NCBI RefSeq assembly: GCF_025133575.1
Contig: NZ_CP104011.1
Coordinates: 1,736,001-1,800,000 of the forward strand
Length of the DNA: 64,000 nt
Direction: 5' to 3'
DNA from: Pseudomonas sp. GCEP-101
GTDB taxonomy: Bacteria; Pseudomonadota; Gammaproteobacteria; Pseudomonadales; Pseudomonadaceae
Positions 1 to 8,402 of this stretch are shown here, piece by piece. Each line of letters starts with the position of its first letter. Positions within the stretch are counted from its first letter, which is position 1. Below the pieces are notes generated by a model. That model worked only from the letters and a program-made list of their open reading frames with translations, was not told the DNA's origin and did no database searches. Position numbers and translations under genes: made by a program.

Positions 1-541
1 GGTTGGCGCCGCTCCAGCAGGAAATGTCGAACAGCCGGTAACCACTGGACGGGTGCGGCCAACCCACGTCGGCAAGCAACTGCTGCTCGGCCTCTTCGGA
101 ATAGCCATGGGTCAGGTGAAACTGCTGCTCGTTTTCACCCAGGTGATAGCCGGGCACCACCACCATGGCGTCCGGTGTCATGCGGAAGGCCATCAGCGCG
201 TACTTCACCACGCCCGGCGTGACCAGCCGCGCGCCATCGATCATCAGGCCGATAAAGCGACCGCGGGCGCGGGCGAAGCCGAAATTGATCGCGGGGGCCG
301 GGGATACGCCCTCCTCGTCTCGCAGGTAGTAGCGGAAGTTGCCGGGCAAGCGGGCAATGGCCTCTGCATCCATGTTCCGCTGCGAGCGATTCTCCACCAC
401 GATGACTTCGTAGTCGTCAGCATCGACGCCCTGCTGGTAGTCCGGCGCCAGGCTGACCAGCGTATTGAGAGCCTGGCGCGGCATGTCGTAGGCGATAACG
501 ATGATGGACAGCAGCGGGCGCTTTTCGTGAATTGCGCTCAT
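1..541 (-). CDS. Glycosyltransferase family 2 protein, 3' end outside window
   Basis: The first 180 residues are in the window; the C-terminus lies beyond position 1. The N-terminus RPLLSIIVIAYDMPRQA and the later DGAR stretch are typical of GT-A (family 2) glycosyltransferases, with the first beta strand of the nucleotide-sugar fold followed by an acidic metal/sugar-nucleotide site. The protein is clearly paralogous to the gene just upstream: both share MIDGAR, a VPGYH segment and GYRLFDI. Its ATG overlaps the upstream stop codon as ATGA, so the two are probably translationally coupled. Likely cytoplasmic, transferring sugars to a surface glycan. The sugar and acceptor cannot be read from sequence. 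Confidence 0.82.
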   Translation of the reverse strand, partial: MSAIHEKRPLLSIIVIAYDMPRQALNTLVSLAPDYQQGVDADDYEVIVVENRSQRNMDAEAIARLPGNFRYYLRDEEGVSPAPAINFGFARARGRFIGLMIDGARLVTPGVVKYALMAFRMTPDAMVVVPGYHLGENEQQFHLTHGYSEEAEQQLLADVGWPHPSSGYRLFDISCWSGAN

Positions 542-1461
542 ACAGCCTGCACCCGGCTCAGCGAATGGTTGAGGAAGCGGAAGATGTGCGGATGCGCGGT
601 GCCCAGCAGGATAGGTCGCACGCTGGGCGGGTTGCGGTTCTCCCCGCGGATCTGCTTGTCCTGTTCATCGAGCAGCTTGTACACCCGCTCGCGCTCTTCT
701 CGCAGCGTGCCGGTGGTCACGCCACCGTGGAACTGATGGAACGACCCCTCGCTATAGAGCAGGTAGAACGGCGTGTTGGGGTATTCCAGCAAGCGCTTGT
801 AGAGGTCCAGATTGGCGTTGCCTCCACCAAAATCGTTGTAGCGTGGGTTGACCCCGCCCAGCGCCTTCCACTTGCGCATCGACATGCCGATGAAATTGCT
901 TTCGTAATTGGCCTGGAAGAATCCGCCCTGGCAGGAGCCACTGAGCACCGCGATATCGAACAGGCGGTAACCGTTACTTGGCCACTCGATGCTTTGCAAC
1001 AGCACTTGCTCGGCGTCTTCGTTGTAGCCCTCGTTCACGGCCACCTGCTGCAGCTTATGGCCGATGTGGTAGCCCGGCACCGAGACCGCTGCCTCCGGAT
1101 CGAGGCGGAAGGCATCCAGGGCGTGGCGCAGAACACCTGGCGAGAGCATGCGCGCGCCGTCGATCATGATCGCGACGTGGCTGCCACGGGCCTGGGCGGC
1201 ACCGAAATTGATCGCATGAACCGGCGTACGTTCCTTCTCGTCACGGTGGAAATAACGCACGTTGCCGGCGTGCCGGGTGGCGCGCTCGCGGCCCAGCAGA
1301 CGGTCGGAATGGTTCTCAACGACTATGACTTCATAGTCGCGCTCGTTCACGCCGTGCTGGTAGGCCGGGCTGAGCGACTGCAGCGTCTTGTCCGCCTGCT
1401 CCGGCATCTTGTAGACGATGACGACGATGCTCAGGCGCGGCGCGCGACGAAAGATGGGCAT
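538..1461 (-). CDS. Glycosyltransferase family 2 protein
   Basis: This 307-residue protein opens with RLSIVVIVYKMPEQAD, the first strand of a GT-A Rossmann-like fold. IMIDGARMLSPG near residue 100 is the equivalent of the metal-binding DxD region. FIGMSMRKWKALGG near residue 200 is the usual acceptor-side motif of family 2 enzymes. There is no membrane segment, so it should act in the cytoplasm on activated sugars. It lies between the sulfotransferase-like gene (15 bp gap upstream) and its own paralogue (ATGA overlap downstream). The three genes look like one operon, divergent from an ABC glycan exporter. Donor and acceptor are unknown. Confidence 0.85.
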   Translation of the reverse strand: MPIFRRAPRLSIVVIVYKMPEQADKTLQSLSPAYQHGVNERDYEVIVVENHSDRLLGRERATRHAGNVRYFHRDEKERTPVHAINFGAAQARGSHVAIMIDGARMLSPGVLRHALDAFRLDPEAAVSVPGYHIGHKLQQVAVNEGYNEDAEQVLLQSIEWPSNGYRLFDIAVLSGSCQGGFFQANYESNFIGMSMRKWKALGGVNPRYNDFGGGNANLDLYKRLLEYPNTPFYLLYSEGSFHQFHGGVTTGTLREERERVYKLLDEQDKQIRGENRNPPSVRPILLGTAHPHIFRFLNHSLSRVQAV

Positions 1462-1476
1462 GACTCGACCCCCGGA

Positions 1477-2214
1477 TCATTCAGCGATGGCTTTGAGAGC
1501 CTGGTACATGGCATCCAGCTCTGGCGCGAGTTGCTCGTCGCCGTGCCGGTGATGTTTGAGTTCGGAGCTGAAGAAGCGCTCGGTTGTCGGGGGCTGCAGG
1601 CCGAACCGGCGCAACACGTCGTCAAGCTGCCGGTGCAGGCGGTCCTCGTCCTGATCGAAACAGAGCACCGGGAATTTCACCCGGCCATGCAGTTCGAGCA
1701 GGCGCGCGTTGTAGGCCTTCCACAAGCCCAGGGCCTGTTCGCGCGGCATGCCGCCACGCGCCTGGAGGGAGTCAGCGACCGCCGACGGGTGGCGGAAGAT
1801 GCCGACGAAACGCAGCTGCGGAATGAGCTCCTGCCAACCCTCCACGGCCAGGAGTGCGCGCGGGTCCTTGAAGCCCCAGCGCTTCACGCCCTCGTACCCC
1901 CTGATGAGCTCACGGGCGGCGGCGTACTCGGCTTGCGTCCACACCGGTGCCTCGCCGGGCGGGTTGTCCCACGCATGGCCGCGGGCCGCGAGCAGCTCAT
2001 CGTGGAACGCGACGATATCGCCGTTCTCCCGATTGCCCTTGAGGTTATGAGGGTTCCAGGTGCTGTGTTTGCCCAGCTCCAGTCCGGCTTCCTGAAGGGA
2101 GCCGGTGAGGAAACTCGTGCCGCTGCGGTGCATGCCGACCACCATGAGGACGAGGTCATCAGCAGGCTGGGGGGCTTTGCGGGAGGATCCGAACAAGACA
2201 TCAAATAGGCGCAT
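1477..2214 (-). CDS. Sulfotransferase family protein
   Basis: About 245 residues. MVVGMHRSGTSFLTGSLQEA near the N-terminus is the 5'-phosphosulfate loop of PAPS-dependent sulfotransferases. GIFRHPSAVADSL near residue 140 matches the 3'-phosphate-binding Arg/Ser motif. Together these make a sulfotransferase-fold enzyme very likely; transfer of sulfate from PAPS to a saccharide is inferred from the neighbouring glycosyltransferases and exporter. I chose the ATG at 2214 because the longer reading frame adds 25 basic, non-homologous-looking residues. No strong ribosome-binding site is visible before it. First gene of the minus-strand glycan operon. Confidence 0.8.
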   Translation of the reverse strand: MRLFDVLFGSSRKAPQPADDLVLMVVGMHRSGTSFLTGSLQEAGLELGKHSTWNPHNLKGNRENGDIVAFHDELLAARGHAWDNPPGEAPVWTQAEYAAARELIRGYEGVKRWGFKDPRALLAVEGWQELIPQLRFVGIFRHPSAVADSLQARGGMPREQALGLWKAYNARLLELHGRVKFPVLCFDQDEDRLHRQLDDVLRRFGLQPPTTERFFSSELKHHRHGDEQLAPELDAMYQALKAIAE

Positions 2215-2335
2215 ACCAGCTCTTTTTCTTATGTTTGGGCGATGATCCGCACAGATTGCGCCGCAATCGGCACGCAGGCTTGCTGCCACGCATTGTGTTT
2301 AAATACCCCACCCTTTTCAATCCAACAAGAACGAC

Positions 2336-3091
2336 ATGAAGCACAGGGACATCATTCTTTACGGCGTCTATAGCGACCTGCGCACCGAAGTGGCGCGGCG
2401 TTTCCTCGGATTCCTCTGGTGGATTCTCGAGCCCGTGATGTACATGGGCGCGTTCTATATCGTCTTCGGCCTGGCACTGGGCCACAGCCGACCCGGCTAT
2501 GTGCCGCTGCTGCTCAGCGGCATGGTCGCCTGGAAGTGGTTCGACGGCTCGGTTCGCCAGGCCAGCAACGCGATCCAGGCGAACGCCGGGCTGATCCAGC
2601 AGATCCACGTCCCCAAGTACGTGTTCGCGCTGATCCCGGTGCTGAGCAACACCTTCAAGTTCCTGATCATCCTGACGCTGCTGATCCTGTCGCTGCTGAT
2701 CGCCGGCTACCGGCCGTCCCTCGAGTGGCTGGCGCTTCCCGTGCTGATCCTCAATCAATTGTTGTTCATCATCGGCTTTGGCTTCCTGCTCGCTGCGGTG
2801 CTGCCGTTCGTACCCGACTTACGCCAGGTGGTGGATAATTTTTTGATGCTGATGATGTTCATGTCCGGCGTCTTCTTCAGCATCCACGAGATTCCCGCGT
2901 CCATGGCGCCGCTGCTCAACCTCAATCCGATGACGGTGATGATCACCGCCTTTCGCGACGTACTGCTGCACAACCAGTGGCCAGCCTGGGGAGAACAGCT
3001 CTACGTGCTCTCGGTCGCGGTCCCGTTCCTGCTCGCGGCGCTGTGGATCATGCACCGCAACGAGCGCAAATACCCCAAACTGCTGTTCTGA
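2336..3091 (+). CDS. ABC-2 type polysaccharide exporter permease (Wzm-like)
   Basis: 251 residues with about six hydrophobic segments and the ABC-2 membrane fold. The N-terminal motif DLRTEVARRFLGFLWWILEP is characteristic of Wzm/KpsM-type permeases, where an amphipathic helix precedes TM1. It should form the inner-membrane channel that exports a lipid-linked glycan together with the ATPase starting 8 bp downstream. Divergently oriented to the two glycosyltransferases and the sulfotransferase, so the glycan they build is the probable cargo. Start chosen at the ATG after the 120-bp divergent intergenic region. Confidence 0.88.
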   Translation: MKHRDIILYGVYSDLRTEVARRFLGFLWWILEPVMYMGAFYIVFGLALGHSRPGYVPLLLSGMVAWKWFDGSVRQASNAIQANAGLIQQIHVPKYVFALIPVLSNTFKFLIILTLLILSLLIAGYRPSLEWLALPVLILNQLLFIIGFGFLLAAVLPFVPDLRQVVDNFLMLMMFMSGVFFSIHEIPASMAPLLNLNPMTVMITAFRDVLLHNQWPAWGEQLYVLSVAVPFLLAALWIMHRNERKYPKLLF

Positions 3092-3099
3092 GGTGATGC

Positions 3100-3870
3100 A
3101 TGTCGGGTGACCTGATTCTCCAGGCCGAACACCTCGGCCTGTCCTATCGGCAGCGGGTCGGCATGCTGCGTTACGAGTCGTTCTGGGCATTGCAGGACGT
3201 CAGCTTCGATCTCTACGAAGGCGAGACCCTCGGCGTGATCGGCAACAACGGGGCCGGAAAGAGTACGTTGCTGCGCATGATTGCCGGCATCGTCGATCCC
3301 GACCGTGGCACGCTGCGGCGCAAGAAGCTGCTCAACGCCAGCCTGCTGGCGCTGAACGTCGGCTTCAAACCCGAACTGTCCGGGCGCGATAACGTTTTCA
3401 TCAGCGGCCTGCTGCTGGGCATGAAGCTCGCCAACATCCGCCGGCAGATGGATGACATCCGCGAGTTCAGCGAACTGGGTGACTTCTTCGACCGGCCCGT
3501 GGGCACCTACTCCACCGGCATGCGCGCTCGGCTCGGCTTCGCCGTGGCCATCCATGCAGACCCGGACATCCTGCTGATCGACGAAGTCCTGGGCGTCGGC
3601 GACCAGACCTTCCGCGAGAAATCCCATGCCGCCATGCGCACCAAGATCAAGCAGGGCAAGACCGTGATCCTGGTGTCGCACAGCATGGAGGCCATCCGCG
3701 AACTGTGCCATCGGGTACTGTGGATCGAGCGCGGCAAGTCAATCATCTGCAGCGACACTGAAACCGTGATCAACGGCTACCACGAAACCGTTCGCCTCGC
3801 GGTGCGTGAAATGCACAAGGCCGAGCGGGAGCGCAAGGCCGCCCAGCGCACGCTCGAAATGCAGGGGTGA
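3100..3870 (+). CDS. ABC exporter ATP-binding protein (Wzt-like, short form)
   Basis: 256 residues. Walker A is GNNGAGKST near residue 50, a YSTGMRARLGFA signature is near residue 137, and the Walker B LLIDEVLGVGD follows; this LxxDE with the GVGD extension is typical of polysaccharide/teichoic acid exporter ATPases. It energises the permease encoded immediately upstream. Long Wzt proteins (over 400 residues) carry a C-terminal carbohydrate-binding domain that recognises a capped chain end. This one ends soon after the nucleotide-binding domain, so export probably does not depend on such a cap, as in short Wzt systems. Ends 11 bp before the convergent antiporter stop. Confidence 0.9.
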   Translation: MSGDLILQAEHLGLSYRQRVGMLRYESFWALQDVSFDLYEGETLGVIGNNGAGKSTLLRMIAGIVDPDRGTLRRKKLLNASLLALNVGFKPELSGRDNVFISGLLLGMKLANIRRQMDDIREFSELGDFFDRPVGTYSTGMRARLGFAVAIHADPDILLIDEVLGVGDQTFREKSHAAMRTKIKQGKTVILVSHSMEAIRELCHRVLWIERGKSIICSDTETVINGYHETVRLAVREMHKAERERKAAQRTLEMQG

Positions 3871-3881
3871 AACCGGCGGGC

Positions 3882-5639
3882 TCAGTGATGCCCGCCGTTC
3901 TGCTCGAAGGTCTCGATCAGCGCCACCTGCATCCGCGAGTGCACGCGGATGAACCAGCGCCAGAACACCGCGATCACCAGGGCGGCGATCAGGGCCACCA
4001 CCACCAGCAGCTCGCCCGGCGGCAGGATGCTCGAACTCAGCGCCGCCAGCAGCAGCATCATGCCGCCCAGCGACAGCAGCGGGATCAGCTCGGAAATTAC
4101 CCGGCGCACGCGGGCCGTGTGGCGCCCGGCGCTTTCTGCCTTGACGCCCATTTCCGCCAGCAGCATCGCCAGCGCCTTGAGCTTGCGGTAGGCGGCGATC
4201 AGGAACGGCAGCGACAGCAGCAGCGCGGCGCCCCAGATCAGCGCTTTGTGCAGCGCTTCCTGTTCGACGAACTGCGCCAGCCACTGGCCGACCTGCCCGG
4301 CGGAGAATGCAAGGCCGAAGAAGATCGCGATCACCAGCGTCAGGTTGACCCCGACCTGCAACAGGATGCGGCGGATCATTCCGGCGAGAATCGCCTTGTC
4401 GCCGCGCGGCTTGATGCTGCGCAGCCACTCGCCGTACAGGCTGAACACCCGCACCATGGGCGACGGCAGGCTGCGGCCCAGGTAAAGCGCCAGCGGGTCG
4501 GCCGAGCGGATCAGGTAGGGCGTCAGCAAGGTGGTGATGGCCGAAACGCCGACCACCACCGGGTAGAGGAAGTCGCTGGTCACGCCCAGGCTCATGCCCA
4601 GCGCGGCGATGATGAAGGAGAACTCGCCGATCTGCGAAAGCCCCATGCCCACGCGCATCGAGGTGCGCCCGTCATTGCCGGCGATGAAGGCGCCGGCGCC
4701 GCACGACACCAGTTTGCCGGCCACCACCACCAGGGTGATCACCAGGATCGGCGCGGCATAGTCCACCAGCACCTTGGGGTCGATGGTCAGGCCGATGGCG
4801 ACGAAGAAGATCGCGCTGAACATGTCGCGCACCGGCTCCATCAGGCGCTCGATCTGGATCAGCTGGCGCGACTCGGCCATGATCGCGCCGATCAGGAAGG
4901 CGCCCAGGATCATGCTGTACTCCAGCTTCACCACCAGCAGGCAGAAGCCGAAGCACAGGCCGAGCACCGTCACCAGCAGCATCTCGTTGCTCTCGAACTT
5001 CGCCACGTAGGCCAGCAGGCGCGGCACCAGCAGGATGCCGACGACCAGTGCGACGACCATGAACAGGCTGAGCTTGCCGACCGTGGAGAACACCTGGTCA
5101 GCCTCTACCGTGCCGCTCACGGCGATGCCGGAGAACAGCGCGATGATGCCGATGCCGAGGATGTCCTCGATGATCAGCACGCCGAAGATCAGCTGGGCGA
5201 AGCGCTCGTTCTTCATCTTCAGGTCGCCCAGGACCTTGATGATGATGGTGGTGGAGGACATCGCCAGGATCGCGCCGAGGAACAGCGAATCCATGGTGCT
5301 CCAGTCGAACAGGCGGCCGATCTCGAAGCCGGCCCAGATCATCAGGGTGATTTCCAGGAACGCGGCGATGAACGCCGTGGCGCCGACCTGGAACAGCTTG
5401 CGCAGGGAGAATTCCAGCCCCAGGCAGAACATCAGGAAGATCACCCCCAGCTCGGCGAGGGTCTTGATCGTTTCCTCGTCGTGCACCAGGGCGAACGGCG
5501 GGGTGTGCGGGCCGATGATCACCCCGGCGATGATGTAGCCCAGCACCACCGGCTGCTTGAAGCGGTGGCAGAGAATGGTGACGAAGCCGGCGATCAGCAT
5601 GATCACCGCGAGGTCCTGGATGAAGTCGATGGCATGCAT
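3882..5639 (-). CDS. CPA2 family cation:proton antiporter without RCK domain
   Basis: 585 residues, twelve or more membrane segments. The N-terminal part (HRFKQPVVLGYIIAGVIIGP, then ELGVIFLMFCLGLEFSL) is the canonical Na+/H+ exchanger (CPA2/KefB) domain, and SQIGEFSFIIAALG marks the second inverted half. Unlike KefB/YbaL there is no C-terminal TrkA-N nucleotide-binding domain; a further hydrophobic and polar segment follows instead. Likely an inner-membrane K+/H+ or Na+/H+ antiporter. From memory it corresponds in position to PAO1 PA5529. Convergent with the Wzt gene. Ion selectivity is not deducible. Confidence 0.85.
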   Translation of the reverse strand: MHAIDFIQDLAVIMLIAGFVTILCHRFKQPVVLGYIIAGVIIGPHTPPFALVHDEETIKTLAELGVIFLMFCLGLEFSLRKLFQVGATAFIAAFLEITLMIWAGFEIGRLFDWSTMDSLFLGAILAMSSTTIIIKVLGDLKMKNERFAQLIFGVLIIEDILGIGIIALFSGIAVSGTVEADQVFSTVGKLSLFMVVALVVGILLVPRLLAYVAKFESNEMLLVTVLGLCFGFCLLVVKLEYSMILGAFLIGAIMAESRQLIQIERLMEPVRDMFSAIFFVAIGLTIDPKVLVDYAAPILVITLVVVAGKLVSCGAGAFIAGNDGRTSMRVGMGLSQIGEFSFIIAALGMSLGVTSDFLYPVVVGVSAITTLLTPYLIRSADPLALYLGRSLPSPMVRVFSLYGEWLRSIKPRGDKAILAGMIRRILLQVGVNLTLVIAIFFGLAFSAGQVGQWLAQFVEQEALHKALIWGAALLLSLPFLIAAYRKLKALAMLLAEMGVKAESAGRHTARVRRVISELIPLLSLGGMMLLLAALSSSILPPGELLVVVALIAALVIAVFWRWFIRVHSRMQVALIETFEQNGGHH

Positions 5640-5897
5640 GGTCGGCGGTCCTCGCGGCGGGATGGTCAGGGGGATCGCGCGGCTGACGGCCTCGCTCAGC
5701 GAAGCCTACCATCCGAGACTTCCGACAGGCGGTTCTGAAAGAATCAGTAACAGACTGATTTGGAAAGGGATTCATCCGCCCCCATATCCCGGTTGCGCCC
5801 TGACAGGGCAACAGCACGAAACAAAATCCGACTGGCCCTCCCGGGCACCGGTCGGCAACATGACGTGCGTCGTATACCAACCAAGAGAATGACAACC

Positions 5898-6782
5898 ATG
5901 AAGCGCTTTCTCAGCCTTGCCATGGCCTTCTGTGTCGCCGTGACGCTCAGCCTCGATGTCAACGCCGCCAAGCGTTTCGGTGGTGGCAAGAGCATGGGCT
6001 CGGCGCCGAGCCACCAGATCCGCCAGGCGCAACCCAGCGCCGCACCGAACTCCCCCAGCGCTGCCGGCCCGGCCGCGACCGGTGCTGCCGCAGGCGCCGC
6101 CGGTGCCGCTGCCAAGAGCGGCGCCTCGCGCTGGCTCGGCCCGCTGGCCGGCCTCGCCGCCGGTGGCCTGCTCGCCTCGATGTTCATGGGCGACGGCTTC
6201 CAGGGCATGCAGTTCCTCGACATCCTGATCATCGCGCTGATCGCGTTCATCGCCTTCCGCTTCATCGCCTCCCGTCGTCGCCAGCAGCAGGGCCATCAGC
6301 CCGCCATGGCAGGCGGACATGCGCCGATGCAGCGTGAAATGCCCGCCGCCCCGCCGTCGATCTTCGGTGGCGCCTCGCGCCCCGTGATGGACAGCCGCCC
6401 GGTGATCAACGCGCCGAGCTGGTTCGACGAGACCCGTTTCGTCGGCGCCGCCCGCGAGCACTTCATGTCCCTGCAGCAGCACTGGGATGCCAACGAGATG
6501 GACAAGATCGCCGAGTTCGTCACCCCGCAGATGCTGCAGTTCCTCAAGCAGGAACGCGCCGACCTGGGCGACGGCTACCAGTCCACCTACATCGACAACC
6601 TCGACGTGCAGCTCGAGGGCGTGGACGACCAGGCCGAGAAGACCATCGCCACCCTGACCTTCAGCGGCGTGTCGAAGTCCTCGCGCTTCGACCAGGGCGA
6701 GCCCTTCAGCGAAAGCTGGCGCATGGAGCGCGCCCAGGGCGAGAACCAGCCCTGGCTGGTGGCGGGCATCCGTCAGAACTGA
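5898..6782 (+). CDS. Tim44-like domain protein
   Basis: 294 residues from the chosen ATG, preceded by an AAGAGA ribosome-binding site at suitable distance. An in-frame ATG at 5889 lies too close to that site. The N-terminal signal sequence (FLSLAMAFCVAVTLSLDVNA) is followed by a low-complexity Ala/Pro/Gly stretch. One or two membrane helices lie around residues 90-125 (glycine-rich, then FLDILIIALIAFIAFRFIA). A C-terminal Tim44/mL45-like domain of about 140 residues ends the protein, including FMSLQQHWDANEMDKI. Bacterial Tim44-like proteins are membrane-associated with unclear roles. Monocistronic, closed by a strong terminator. Confidence 0.85.
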   Translation: MKRFLSLAMAFCVAVTLSLDVNAAKRFGGGKSMGSAPSHQIRQAQPSAAPNSPSAAGPAATGAAAGAAGAAAKSGASRWLGPLAGLAAGGLLASMFMGDGFQGMQFLDILIIALIAFIAFRFIASRRRQQQGHQPAMAGGHAPMQREMPAAPPSIFGGASRPVMDSRPVINAPSWFDETRFVGAAREHFMSLQQHWDANEMDKIAEFVTPQMLQFLKQERADLGDGYQSTYIDNLDVQLEGVDDQAEKTIATLTFSGVSKSSRFDQGEPFSESWRMERAQGENQPWLVAGIRQN

Positions 6783-6799
6783 GCCTGCGCGTGACCATG

Positions 6800-6829
6800 A
6801 AAAAGCCCGGCGATTGCCGGGCTTTTTCG
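6800..6829 (+). terminator. Rho-independent terminator after the Tim44-like gene
   Basis: A GCCCGGC / GCCGGGC stem with a short ATT-containing loop is flanked by A and T runs (AAAAA before, TTTTT after), 17 bp beyond the stop codon. The symmetrical A/T flanks would let it act in both directions. Confidence 0.85.
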
Positions 6830-6973
6830 TTTCAGCGGCCCGCCGCCGCTCTAGCGAGGCATCCCCGCGGGCCCGCCGCTCGTCCGGACAGCACCTGCGT
6901 GGTGGTCTTGCGCGGTGAGGCGGCTACTACTGTATAAAGCGCGCCAGTCGTTGAACGTAGAGAGGCCCCGCCT

Positions 6974-7375
6974 GTGGAAGATGTGATCGAAAAGCTGCGT
7001 GAAGTGAACGAGCCGGTACCCGTGCCGCTGGAGCTACCGGATGAAGAACTGCTGGTGGAGATCGAGGAAGAGCTGCTGATCGGCATTCCGTCGGAATTCC
7101 GCGAGTTTCTCCTGCAGGTCAGCGATGTGATCTACGGCCGCCTGGAGCCGGTCACCGTGACCGATCCGCAGTCCCACACCTACCTGCCGGAAGTGGCTGC
7201 CGTGGCCTGGGCCAGCGGCCTGCCGCGCGAGCTGATCCCGCTCTGCGCCGATGGTGACGACTACTATGCGGTCGCCGAGGACGGCGAGGTGGTGCTCTGG
7301 GCCGACGGCGAACTCACCGAGGAAACCTGGGACTCGGTGTGGACCTGGGCACGCGACGTATGGCTCGATACTTGA
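6974..7375 (+). CDS. SMI1/KNR4 (SUKH) family protein
   Basis: 133 residues, GTG start. The order fits the SUKH/SMI1-KNR4 fold: an acidic N-terminal helix, then IGIPSEFREFLLQVSDVIYG, then LIPLCADGDDYYAVAEDGEVVLW. That last segment (PLCxDGxxYY...GxVxxW) is the most diagnostic block. In bacteria this family includes immunity proteins for polymorphic toxins and also housekeeping members. No toxin gene lies next to it, and base composition matches the genome, so a resident cytoplasmic protein is more likely than a recent immunity gene. Very acidic overall. Confidence 0.75.
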   Translation: MEDVIEKLREVNEPVPVPLELPDEELLVEIEEELLIGIPSEFREFLLQVSDVIYGRLEPVTVTDPQSHTYLPEVAAVAWASGLPRELIPLCADGDDYYAVAEDGEVVLWADGELTEETWDSVWTWARDVWLDT

Positions 7376-7478
7376 GGGGGGGTGTCGGAATTTCCTGAAA
7401 CTTCCATGGTCACACAGGCAACCCAGCGTACCTCCAGCCCTTGCTGCCCGGGCGGGTACGATGCCCCGTGGAGAAACT

Positions 7479-7691
7479 ATGAAGTTGAAAGCCTTGTTCA
7501 CCTGCCTGTTGCTGCTCGGCCTCGCCGGATGCGCCGACAAGGCCGTGGTGACGCTGCAGGACGGCAGCGAAATCCTGGTGAAGGATCACTCCGACTACGA
7601 TAAATACAATGACTATTACGAATTCGAGCAGCTCAACGGCGAAACGATCCTGATCAAGAAGGACAACGTCCGCTTCATCAAGACGCCGTGA
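7479..7691 (+). CDS. YgdI/YgdR-like small lipoprotein
   Basis: 70 residues starting at the ATG at 7479. A basic start and hydrophobic core (LFTCLLLLGLAGC) end in the lipobox LAGC, so the mature protein should be an N-terminally lipidated envelope protein of about 52 residues. The mature part, VVTLQDGSEILVKDHSDYD then NGETILIKKDNVRFIK, matches the small SH3-like YgdI/YgdR (DUF903) lipoproteins. Function is unknown. Longer reading frames upstream overlap the preceding gene and look like shadows. Confidence 0.82.
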   Translation: MKLKALFTCLLLLGLAGCADKAVVTLQDGSEILVKDHSDYDKYNDYYEFEQLNGETILIKKDNVRFIKTP

Positions 7692-7719
7692 AGAGCGCCT
7701 GCCGTGGCGCGCCTGGCCC

Positions 7720-8283
7720 TTAGTGCAACGGGCCGATGCGCCCCGAGTCCCTGGCATACCAGACGTACGCGGCGCGGCCGATCAGGTTCGCCCTGGGCAC
7801 GTAGCCGAAGTAGCGGCTGTCCTGGGAGTTGTCGCGGTTGTCGCCGAGCATGAAGTACTGGCCCTCGGGGATGACGCGCTCCGGAACCTGGCGTGAGTCC
7901 TCGCGCTGGTTCTGCCGCGCATCCAGGTAGGGCTGGGTCACTTCCCGGTCATTCACGAACAGCTTTCCGCCGGTGATCCGCACGCGATCACCGGGGCGGC
8001 CGGCTATGCGCTTGATGTAGATCTGCGCCGGGTCGTCCGGCGGGCGGAACACCACCACCTCGCCATCGGCCGGCTCGCCGAAGGCGTAGGTCGCCGAGTT
8101 GACCAGGATGTAGTCGCCCGGCTGCAGGCCGGGCGTCATCGACGACGACTTGATGGAGAAGGTCGAACCGCCCAGCAGCCGCAGACGCGGGTCCTGGCTC
8201 GGCACGCCGAACGGGTTGAGGATGTACAGGCCGACCAGCAGGCAGGCCGCAACGGCCATGGTCCGCCAGAAAGGGGTTTTCAC
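7720..8283 (-). CDS. Signal peptidase I (short paralogue)
   Basis: About 187 residues with a single N-terminal membrane segment (MAVAACLLVGLYILNPFGV). The catalytic Ser lies in IKSSSMTPGLQPGD, the Lys general base in YIKRIAGRPGD, and the family box GDNRDNSQDSRYFG near the C-terminus. All catalytic elements are present, so it should cleave Sec/Tat signal peptides on the periplasmic side. It is shorter than the usual lepB product and lacks its second membrane helix, so it is probably an additional peptidase. I took the GTG at 8283, with GAG 8 bp upstream; the frame could begin at a TTG at 8343. Confidence 0.88.
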   Translation of the reverse strand: MKTPFWRTMAVAACLLVGLYILNPFGVPSQDPRLRLLGGSTFSIKSSSMTPGLQPGDYILVNSATYAFGEPADGEVVVFRPPDDPAQIYIKRIAGRPGDRVRITGGKLFVNDREVTQPYLDARQNQREDSRQVPERVIPEGQYFMLGDNRDNSQDSRYFGYVPRANLIGRAAYVWYARDSGRIGPLH

Positions 8284-8402
8284 GGGAGCATCTCGGTACA
8301 GGAACGGGCCGACGAATCTCGCGCGCCCCAACCGGTGTTCCAATCAGACGCATCCGAAGCAAGGATGCGACGTTTCCGAATCCGCCGGTCGATGTTCCGC
8401 GA

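Noticed and set aside
53..2208. Long plus-strand frames at the left end
   Set aside because: Opposite two clear glycosyltransferases and a sulfotransferase; composition is typical of shadows.
3882..5738. 623-residue plus-strand frame across the antiporter gene
   Set aside because: His/Gln/Asp-rich antisense shadow of a well-formed CPA2 transporter.
6974..7375. SMI1/KNR4-like gene as a toxin immunity gene
   Set aside because: No toxin gene or composition change is next to it; a resident family member is the simpler reading.
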